Assembly: GCA_963989385.1 (NCBI GenBank)
Contig: OZ022502.1
Span: forward strand, 48,725,454 to 48,789,453
Direction of reading: 5' to 3'
DNA: 64,000 nucleotides
DNA from: Ctena decussata
Taxonomy: Eukaryota > Mollusca > Bivalvia > Lucinida > Lucinidae
Shown here: positions 21,940 to 33,700 of the stretch, one piece after another
Layout: each line of letters begins with the position of its first letter
How positions within the stretch are numbered: position 1 is the stretch's first letter
The notes under the pieces: model-generated
The model's database searches: none
What the model was told of the DNA's origin: nothing
What the model saw: the letters and a program-made list of their open reading frames with translations, nothing else
Translations under genes and position numbers: made by a program

Positions 21940-24803
21940 GTAAGATTTTTTTTACTCTTTAAAGATTGTCTCCCTCGTTTATTTCATGTTTTCAGAAACA
22001 AATATTTTAACAAATGTTCGTTGGACAATATGTAATAGTCTCATATTTAGCCGTAAAAAGTTCGAGAAAATGCATGTTTATTCGATAAATGTGGAATGAA
22101 AAATAATCTAATTAAAATGCAAATTACCCATTTCCTCACGGCCTATAAGAATATCGATTTTGACCACGTGTGTCATGTGATCATGTAGAGGTATTTTTCT
22201 TATTCGTGCACGTGATTGTGACGTATGAATAAATTATTTCTGTCCAATAATGCGATTTAAACCGCGGTCCGCGATTGTATAGAAAATTATCTTATATTTT
22301 TTTGTTTAAAATCCTTTTTATCAAAAATTATTATCTAAACTCTGATTCAAATGTATAGTTAAACCATGTCGGAAGTATTGCATGAAATAGTTCATCAAAT
22401 CATTTTTGTTATTAATATAAAGGGAGTAAACCTTTAAGCACTAAAAAGCAGACGACAAAATTTACGTCTGCAAAAAGTAAAAAAAAGGCCTTTTCCAGGA
22501 CATTTTATATTGAGAATTCAAATACTAGACAAACAGTGTAGGCAAACAGTGTAGATCTAGATGAGGCAGCTCATTATGAGCCGCCTCATCAGGATCAACG
22601 CTATTTGAAAATTATGCTATTCTCGTCACTGGTGCTTAAAGTGTTTAACCTTTTTTCACTAATGGACTTGTCAATCCTCACCATTTGGATTAATCAATTT
22701 CTTGTTTGAGGAGTTTCTGGTAGATTTTTTCACTTCTATTGTTTTTTGTTTTGTTTAGAAATTCCTGTAAATAAACAGTGTAGACTATGCAGGATCCGCA
22801 CTGTTTGTAGTATCTATTCTAGAGAGGGGGATTGGCGGATTCACCCACATTTCTGGCAATTCTCCACCCCCTAATTCTTGGCAGAAGGGGGGTGTGTGAT
22901 TATTTTCCTTATTTTATTCAAAAAAATAATAATATAGATTTAAATGATATCTAAAAGCATTGTGTGTACTCATTGATACTACATTATAGCTAAGATACAA
23001 GGTACACTTGTTTTTATATAGCATAAGCCTAATTTTAGAGTTACAAGTGTGAATGATACCTTTTCTCTTTCGAAAATCCCTCCTATTTTTTCAATCCTAG
23101 AATAGACACTGCAGTGTTTACTTAAGTCCCAAAACAGTACCGTATACGCGGTAATTTTCGCGGGCTCAAATTTTCGCAGTTAAGGGTCAAAAACATAAAC
23201 ATTAATTTTCGCGGTCAGCAATATGCGCGAAAAGTAAATTTGCTTCTTTTTTACTTGAGCTAGTTCGTTCATTAGCCTGCGGCAGCGGCCGCAGGTTAAT
23301 AAAAGAGCTGGTTCGAGTGAAAAGTACCAGAATTTACCGAAGCAAAACAGAAACAATATACACTGTGTCAACTGATGATACTTTGTAGGAAACAGGAAAT
23401 TATTTCGTGATTTTATTATTCGCGGTTATCTAAGTGACCACAAAATACCGCGAAAATGGAACACAGCGAAAATCATCGCGTATACGGTATTGCAGTCCGT
23501 TGAGGGCAGAGGCTTATGAATTACTCACGTGAGTAGTTATAAGCCTTTGTAGAGGGTTAATTAGTTTTCTCTGATTCGTCATTAGTGACTCTAGTTAAGG
23601 CCAAATCATATGAGTTAAAAGTAAATAAAAACTTAGAACAAGAGACAGAAAACTTTAATTAGAACTCCCAATTTGTTTTGACTTATCAATGAAATATTCG
23701 GTATTCCCTGCTTTCTACTGATTATTGAGTAGTGAAACTGATATATTTTGACTGTATCGCTGATCGAGTTAACGAACTTTTAAGTTAACGAACTTATAAA
23801 TTCTAGCTTTCATAAGATCAATTTTCCATATTTGATCCAGGACTGGATGCTTTGCGCCGCTACGCCTACGGAGATAAACCCTAGCGTTTTCAGGCTTTTT
23901 GTAAAACGTTATTTAAAACAAACACATTGGCTGCGATGGTTCATATGGCCTACGAAACAGTACAGTTTATTAATTTGGCGTCAGGCTCTTCGCCTATTAC
24001 TCGTTATTTGTTCGCTGCAATGCTATTTTGCACAATTTCTAGTGTTCAGCTCCAGACCTAGATTATCTCGACTTCGCTTGGTAATATTCGATCTTACACT
24101 GAAAAAAGCTACAACATGAAGAATCGAATATCCTTTTTGCAATATACCATAGAAAACCAAAGTTTGGCCCAAACGCCAAAACTATGAGAACATTGCGCTT
24201 ATGCTATTGATTTGTTTTTGGAATTGCCATTCTTAATTTCTTTTAAGATTGCAGATATTATTGTACAGTCGGTGACTATTTGCTATAGTTCGAAACATGA
24301 GATTGAGTTTTGGATTTCTTTACAAAGCTGATTCTATTGGCATATAGGGTTATCTAAAACATAGATAAAATTAATACAATTAATAGATAATAACAATGAT
24401 AATGATGAAAATGATGAATGCATTGAAATAACAACCCAGCGGGCACATGACGTCAAAATGACGTCGTACTGACGTCGATGCGACGTCATCACGTCGCATC
24501 GATGTCATTACGACGTCATTTCAACGTCATGTGCCTGCTGGGAAGGTTTCTTTGCTATGACAAAGAATTCAATATTATGATACACTTACAAGACCCCACC
24601 AGCTATAACTAATCGAATACTCATACTAAAACGCAGGCTTGCAAATTAATATTTCCAGCTACAGAACAATAGTGAAACATGTCTATAGCGAAATGTTGCT
24701 ATTGATTGTTCGATACGTTATCATGTGTGTTTGCACTCAGTGACTGAAACTGAAACTAGTGCTCTTTACAACCTGGTGAGTGAGTAAATAGTAGATTAGA
24801 TAT

Positions 24804-24845
<42 letters not shown>

Positions 24846-25167
24846 AAGGGGACTATATGACTTCTAACATAATGCCCATTGGGCACATAACATTGAATCA
24901 ACATTGATTCAACCTTGATTGGGCCGCATAGCACAGTCGGTAGGGCACCTGACTCATAAGTCAGAGGTACTGGGTTCGCTACCCGGTCTGGCCACATACT
25001 TTCGTTTCTCCTTCCGCTGATTCAAGAAGGCAGTTGTCAGTTACTGGCTAAAGTATGTTCACTTAGTACTGGTTAACCACATAGGCGGTCTTAGCCTGCC
25101 CAGGAACAGTGTGGTTAGGTTAACTGACCGTCCCGACATAGCTGTTTACCGTGGACGTCAAGCAACA

Positions 25168-25218
<51 letters not shown>

Positions 25219-28200
25219 TCAACCTTGATTCAACTTCATAACGTTGAATCAAGGTTGATTCAATGTTGATTCAACGTTGTGTGCCTGCTGGGTATACACT
25301 ATCAGGAGAAAAGGGAACGAATGTCCGCTGTGATGGTTCTTGGTTAACCACTGAGTGAACTAATATAACTCTTTTTGCGAACACATTAGGTTGGTCATAC
25401 TGCGTTGATGTGCAGGATGGCCTGATTCATTCGAAAATGTATCCATTATTGTATCAATGTAACAGATATGAAAAATCTATACACTGAAAGGATTCGAGAA
25501 CTTCCACTTATTGCTTGCTGACGATCGTTACACTCATGATCGAATAGAAAAGTTTAATGTATATAACGTTTGAAACGTTTCGTTTTTAAGAGAGCGCGTT
25601 ACACTGCTGAAATACAAAAACGTAACAACTGAGCTCCAGAACCGATCTTTTATATGCCACTGGTATATTTCGCTTGCGCTTTTAGACGGTTAATGTGTCA
25701 TCTGTGATCTGTGAAGTCGACGCAGTCATACATGTAGCAAACCTGTCACGGTGATGGCGTTGACTCAGTTAACGCCATACGACTGGTTTTAAATCTTAAT
25801 TGGCTGCTTTGCCAACGGTCTTTTGGGTGGATGTAAACCGTGCACGTCATCTAATTTTGCAAACTGTCGCAGTTAACCCGTATAATTGTCTCGTGACGTG
25901 TGGTTGCAATATTAAAATATACATACACCTCATCACATGGTATAATCGATTCCGCCAATTTTCGCTTCCTGCAGAGACTGTCCGTCATATTTGGCTTCCA
26001 CCGAGACTGTCCGCGATCTCTTGCTTCCTGCCGAGACTACTGTCCTCGAATAATGGCTTCCTGCCGAGGCTGTCCGCGTGATTCTGCTTCCTGCCGAAAG
26101 CCTCGGCAGGAAGCAGAATCACACGGACAGTCTCTGCAGGAAGTCATTTATCATGTACAGACGTCTCGGCAGGAAGCATTAGTTCGCGGACAGTCTCGGC
26201 GGAAGCCAAATATGATGTACAGTCTCTGCAGGAAGCGAAAATTAGCGGAATCGATTATATCCTGTGCTCATTGTCATTGCATCATTGACAAAGAGAACCT
26301 TTTTACTAAATATCGTTAGATATTATACTTTATCATGCATCTGCTGCAAAATTCACCTGATAACAGGGGTATGATAACTTGAAGTGATATCATGTCACTG
26401 TAGAACTGCGCTTGCGTGAATGTTATCAGGTCATGCCTTTAGATGCGATCTCTGAAGACGATTGGCTGTATACTGACGTTGGTCATGATAACAGCTTTCG
26501 ATTGGTCAAATGACGTCACCGACTTACGTCATAACGCATTCGCGACGTAAGCAAGTTCGAACAAAACCGCGTTTGCTTATCACTTGTTTGCCACTCTTTA
26601 CGCCGTAAAATCTTCTAATGATGCATGATAAATAGAAAACCACGTAAGTGTCTTTTGATATCTAGTTTATCAGGCTCGACCAGAAACACGTCGGACTGGC
26701 TCGGCAAGCCTCGCCATTCCTACGCTGTTTCTGGTCTCGCCTGATAAACTTGATATCAAAAAGACACTAACATGGTATTCTCTATATCATATCTAAATCC
26801 TAGGTGAAAGTTCACGAAAACGATTTCGTTTGACACATGTATAAACAGAAAAGATAAATTCAATTCGTATATTCAAATTAAACAAAAAGTGAGCAAAAAG
26901 AAAATCAGTAGATGCTTTTGCGATCACGTGGTGATAACCAGGTAATTTTCTCATTCCCGCACGTGATTGTTACATCAATCGATTTTATTTTGAACAATCA
27001 TACGATTTCGTTCGCGGTCCGAGATTCGTCCAGATTTATTATATATTTTGTTTTGACACGTCTTACCGAAATTAATCAGTCCAATATTTGCAGAAAGTTC
27101 ATAATATAATCTGGTTTAAGACAAATGAATTAAAAATCGTTCATTCAGATAAGAAAAAAACGTGAGCCAATCAGTAGACGCTTTCGCAACTACGGGGCTG
27201 GTTGTGGTAGGGGGGTGGTGCTAGGTAACAGGTAACCTTCAGTGCCCGGGCGTCCTTGTAATTTGGATATTAGTAGGACAAGGGCCTGCTGTGCTTGCAG
27301 CAGAGCGAGTGTTTTTTTTTATTTGTTTATTTTACTTTTTCTCTCACCTTTCATATCTCGTATCTTTCGTCCCCTCTCTTTGATATAGACTGAAATACTG
27401 TCTCAAAGAGCCGTTAAACCAAAACCAGCCAACCAAGCCAATTTAGCGATTAAAAGGTGATACCCAGGTAATTTTCTCATTCGGGCACGTGATTATAACG
27501 TCAGTCGGACCAGTCATACGATGAACAGGCACATCGCAAGATTTTGTTGTCTTTGAATACTCAGATTTAGATATTTTACCGGAAGGCTATGAAATTGATG
27601 GAAATGTTGCGCGTTTTTCGCAAGACAATGTCGTAAAGGTAAATGGTATAAAGCCATTGGATTTCTGCTGATTAAATGGGCTTCGCATTTGTAACTGTAG
27701 ATTAGGTGATGATTATGACTTAGGTAAATACACGCATATTTGGTCAAACCGTTTGCAAAATCAACTGAATGTCAGAAGCCGACTTCCATATAGAAAGATT
27801 GTCCTTTCATTGCCGTATTTGGTGCGACCAGTGGCTTTTCGAAGATTTTGAAAGGACAAGGTTCGTGAACCTGCTTTATCGGCCCTGTAAATTGGCAAAA
27901 AATCAAACTCGCTTAAGAACAGCGGCATTGTGTTAGTTTATATGTCTGGCATCTCTACTGTTAGAATCAGCCCTTGTTTTGCTATTCTAACCTCCCTCTT
28001 TTATGTAATAGGCCGATATAATGGGGTAGGGTAGGCGTATTTTGATGTTTTTGCGAGTTTTCGCGTCTTTGATCGCAAATTTGACTATGGACACAGTCGC
28101 CTTACAAAAAGATTTTTTGATAGTGCTTAGATATTGTAATTATCTATCGATTTTTAATAGATATTTTTTGTAAGGCAGCTGTGCCCATAGTGAAAAATAA

Positions 28201-30707
28201 CTTATCCAATTTTTTCAATGACAAATAACTGAGGAAGACGCGCCAAGTTGTAACGTCACGGTTTCTTACGTCACAATGTAGCGTTGGGTGACGTCATTGG
28301 CAGAGAGTGTACCTTGCCATGAGAGACAGCTGATTATTCAAGGTTAATTGGCCGGTAAATAGGTATATGCCGAATAAACCATATTAAACGTCCCGGGGGC
28401 GTTGTATTTTATGAAAGTGGGGGAGGGGGGCGTTAATTAGAGCCGAAATTGTAATAAATCAGCCACTGCCAAAATACTTCTAATAAACAGTAGGAGTGTG
28501 GTTAAAGAGTATTCTCTTAATCTTTGCCTCACTTCTCAGTAGGGGTGGGGTTTAACTCTTAAAGGAAAGAATTTGCTCCTCTGGAAGCAATTCTTTCATT
28601 CAACAGTAGACCCCATTTCAAAGTTCTACCTAATCTCGAGAAGCAAACAAGATTTTCATGCAATATAATATAACATTATTGAAGGGGGCGTTTATTATAG
28701 CAGGGGTGTTTATTAGGATTCATACGGTATTCTAGCTTTGCTGCGCCCAAACCAAACTCAGCGAATTCGCCGAGAAACAGTGATCTACGGGGAAAACGGC
28801 TTTGATTTCCAAATCCTCCGGACGAGGGAAAGATGGGAGCAGACAGCTTGGCACCCATGTCTGAAATAAACCAGAAGGATTTGCGGTTCAGTTTCACTGA
28901 CCCAAATAGAGCATTTGTTCAGAAGTATGAGTAGGGTGTAAGGGGGTCCACTGAATAGTAGAAGAAGCAATGTTGCTGGCGAGAAAGCAATTGAGTTTGC
29001 AAAGCAAGAAAAGTGATAAAGATCTCCAACCATTATTCCACTAATCATATGCATATTTACTGTGCATGTAAATGGATAGATGGATGGATGACTTGCGATT
29101 TTACGTCCTTTTCAACAGTATTTCAGTTATATCAGGACGATGGGATTATGATAATGAAATGCTGTGTGCAATGGAACCCCGTTTTCGGTAGGAAAGATTC
29201 TCGCCTCAAGCTGGATTCGAATCCGGTCCGCTAGATCAGTAGGCCAGTGCTTAACCCACTGAGCTACCGGGGCTCCTTTCGCACGTAAAAAGAGTATGTG
29301 AAGTGAGTTCCAGAATGATAAATGCAAATCGGAAATGGCGTAAATAAAGCACCTGCTAGGTTGGTCTTCTGATGCCCGTTTGAAAAAGCAATAAAAGTAA
29401 AAAGTTGTAACCATAACGCCCAACTCACATGAGAATTTGCAGACCAGAAGCCTGCAAAATTTCAGACTGATTCATGACAAGCTGCAGGAGACGTATTGAA
29501 GTATCGTCTGCCAAAGGGGGTGGGGTAGGGGGGTGAGTGGACACGGGGGGGGGGGGGGGGGAGGTCTATAGAACTACGGAAAGGTGAATACTGTGTCCCA
29601 CTCGCTGTTCTTTGAAAAAGCAGTGGACAAAAAAGGGAAACTGATCTATAAAAAACAGCATTTTATATAATTAATAAGCTGAAAAGAAGTTTTTTTTTGT
29701 ATACACGCATAAACAGTGATAATCCGCCTCCCCGCCCCTTACACACCTCTCGCCCCGAAAAACAACTCCCACTCCCAACAAGTAGCCCAGTAGGTTAAGC
29801 GCCTGGCCTGCTGATTTAGCGATCAGCTGAATGCGGAAATCTTTCCAACCGTAAACGGGGTTGTATTGCCCTGATATGACTGAAATACGGTTAAAATATT
29901 TCAAATCGCAATCATCCATCCATACCCCCTCCCACCACCACCCACCCCAAAACACACATACCCGACTTCAGCTATGACTTGCAAGAGTTTATCGCTTTAC
30001 GATTTACGTACTTTATGAAAAGGCTGCACTGAATAATGATTTTTTTTCCGCTTCCATACACTAGTTTTATGATGCAAGCAAACCAAACACGTCTCACCGT
30101 GTATTGGTATTGGTTAGTTTTACTACTGACCAAGACAGAGACCGTAAATCTGTAAAGTTAAAAAATCTAAACAGTGCGGAAACCTGCATTAATTACTGTA
30201 ACTGTCCTAAAATTGAAGATTTTTTTCATTGTAGTAGCACACAAAGAGACCCAGGAGCAGTCTGATCTGGGTCTGCACATCAAAGATCAATGTCGTAGAC
30301 TTGTGGAATTTGCGATACCGAGCCAATATTTTTATCACTTGCAGCTCCCCGCAATCTGACCACAGAATGCATGAACGAAAGGATAATTTAGCTGCATGTC
30401 GAGCCGTGCTTGAAACGTGCATGAATGAAAGAATGTTATTATGTTAATGTACATTTCTTTCAGACAACTAAATATCTAAGAGCTATAAATGTTCAATCAT
30501 GAAATGTGTGCTTCTGCTTTTATTGCCATTTCGCGATGACTGTTTTCAAATATTTATTTAACGAAGCTCCCGATGACATTTCACTTTGTTCTTCAAATCA
30601 TCTGTTGTTGTCGGTTGGTTCAATTATGTCGTAACGGAGCATTCGGAATGTGCGATTCTGTACGTGGTATATTCATGCATAATTTTATAGTCATTTATTT
30701 TTATTTC

Positions 30708-30748
<41 letters not shown>

Positions 30749-33700
30749 CTTTTTTCCAGCTCTCAAAACGAGGTTTCCCATAAGGCTCAAGGGAAGGAAT
30801 TCATCAGATGCGCCTCCTGGCACCAAGTCTGTCCGTGTTCTCTCATATTCAAAGAAGAGACTTTGAGTTCGATATAATTTATTTATTAGCATGTAGATGA
30901 AAATTCAAATGAAAAGTGCATTTCACTTTTTACTATATAAGATTATTTAAGCGATTAACTTAGTGGAAAAAAATAAAATGCTCTTAAATTTATGATCCCT
31001 CGTTGAATTGCTAGTGTTGAATTTTTGTGGGGAGGTTACCAAAACAGGCCAGAATTTAGTCTCGCATGAGATGGATTGATAACTTTTGATTTTATGTCCG
31101 TTTCAACAGTATTTAAGTCATATCAGCAGGAATGGAGAGTGATATCGATAGATTGTGTGTAGTGTAACCCCAAGGATTTCCGCTTCCTGAAATATGTTAG
31201 TCTATTTGTATATCGAGCCGTCATCCAGAGAGATGAAGAAAGAAAAGACAAGCTAGGGGAGAATAAAATGTCCAAACAATCCACCTGCACCTACTGCAAG
31301 CACAATAGGCCCTTGCTCCACTGTTTTCCAAAGTCGGACTCCTTGACACTGAAAACTACCCGGCACCATCGCCCGACCACAAGCACTTCGGTATGTGCCG
31401 AATTTTGACGGATAACGACATACGAAAGAATATCATCTCTGTTTTATTATTATTATTATTATTTCTTCTCTGAATATCAGAACTCCAAAGCAAACAAAAC
31501 TTATTTGATAAAAACGTAAATAAATTGTCATGTATGACAAACAGCAGTTTTGCTCGGAATTAGTTTTCGCTTCGCGTTTTGTCCGCAAAATAAAACGTAT
31601 GTACATGTAATAAAATTTTGTTTTGCGGACAAAATTCTAAACAAAAACTTATACCGGACTCAGAAATAATAGTGCCTTATCAAATATGATAGTATAGCAA
31701 AAACTGAAATCCACAGACTTTTCAAGCTCCACAACCGTCAGTATTACATGTATTACCATCACGCAGGACAAACGCGGGAGCCGAGGGGGTGGGGGGGGGG
31801 GGGGGGGGGGGTTAACCATAAAGATTACATATACATACGAGCTCCCGCAGAAAAGAAATAGCAACATCTAATCGACCTCGTTAAAGAGTGGCAGCACAGA
31901 GCAAACGGAAAAGCGCTACACAGCAAACTTATAAATTGAATAACGTCGATAACGTCATAAAATCAATAAGTACGTCGCGTTGGGTAGGGTATTCCAATGA
32001 CGTCACAATTGCGTAAATAACACGCTAGACTTTAAAAACATCCATTTTCGATCGCAGGAAACATATAAATATGATATAGTAAAATTTCATCAATTTCTGA
32101 GACAGGGCCGATTTTGACCCTTCGCGAACCTTGTCCTTTACAAGATTTATGGGAAAATTCCGAACACTGGACCAATCGAAATGTTGTAATTTCAAAAATA
32201 CGTCACTTGCGGATGACTTAGGTTGTTAGGGGCGTTTATGTAAAACTGGATTTATGGATGTATGGCTTTTTCAGAGGAAGGGCAATATAGAATTGTTTTT
32301 AAGCATTTTAAAAATTAGGCTAAAAGACATGTTTATGCAGGATTGACATTCGAGACTAAAGGAATCAACAAGAGTTCGAATTTATTTTACTATAGCGAAA
32401 TTCCAGTATCACAGCTATCTAGATATCTTAACAGTTGAAAAATTCCGTTGAAACTTAAGCAAATTGAGATTATCGCACATAGATTAGAGGCTGAAGTGGG
32501 AAGATGGGCAAAACCAATGTGATTCCTTTAAATGAACGAAAATGTAAAATATGTGGCGTCTTTGGGGATGAATTTCATTTCGTTTTAGAATGTGTACTTT
32601 ACACGGACTTACTCTAAAAAACTTAGCACCTATATAGAGAAAGCATTCAAGGTCAGAAAAGAAATTTTATACGCGTAAACAGTATTCGATGAAATACGAT
32701 CCGCTAAACGTGCTTCATGTTTTCACTGGTCTTAAATGAGTTTGTTCTTGTAAGATACATATCTATGCATTTATTTACTTGCTTAACACGGTCAACTGGG
32801 GCAGAGCTCAAGATATTGATGGATGGCAGTGTGGAACATATTTTTAGCAATTGACCTGCCATATGCGAAGCGCTGCCATCTCATATAATGTCTTTGTATA
32901 TCAAGTTGTGAGTTTTGCTCTTGTTGAACAGCTGAATATTCAAATTAAGGTGGTCAGTGTATCGTTATTCAGCTCCGTCTAGGTGTGTAGGAAACGTATT
33001 TGTCTACTCCGCTGATATAATGTAATATTGTTGTTGACAGGATGACAAAATGTTTTTTTTTATTTCTCTCATTTATTTTTTTTTTCATGCCTTTTGCTCT
33101 CTGCCTCTTATCCAACTTTTGATGGCCTGAAATTTTGGTATGAATAAACATGATAAACTTGTTATCAGAAGTGCTTGGGCTGACATAATGATAGACAGGT
33201 GTGGAAAGGCCGTATCGCCTACCAGCCAGTCCACGCCTTTACTTTATAAAGAAAAAAATGAACAAGCATGAAATTGAAATTACACTTTAAGTAATCAATG
33301 CTTGTAGGATTTCAGAAGTGTTTGGGCTGACATAATGGCAGGCAAGTATGGAAAGGCCGTATCGCCTTCCAGTCAGCTCACGCCTTTATGCAAATGATAT
33401 TCAGTTACCGTCTAATATGTCCCAACCCTCGAAAGAGTGTCATTTGAAAACCATACTGCACCTTTCCCAAAATGGAAAATTAAAACATTGAAACATCTCC
33501 AAAAATTAAAGATTGCAAAATAAAATAAAGTTAAATGTGTCTTTAACAACATTGTTTCATAATATCTTAGAATACACTGCTTGCTATCCTGTATACGAAT
33601 GTAAACTATATGTTTTGTATATATGCTCATGGGCCATGTAGCTTATTGCATCAATGAATGTCTCATATCTCATACGATTTCGATCGCGTTCAGCGATTTT

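Noticed and set aside
23832..24119. 95-residue Trp/Arg-rich ORF
   Set aside because: It has no recognisable domain and no phase-compatible splice context; likely chance or an old repeat.
24921..24995. tRNA-Met gene
   Set aside because: The anticodon arm has an extra base and the sequence runs into a SINE body with a (TCAA)n tail.
25800..26319. 93- and 139-residue ORFs with repeated RDCP and QEA motifs
   Set aside because: The repetition comes from the inverted 20-mer array at 25941-26259. There is no splice or start context.
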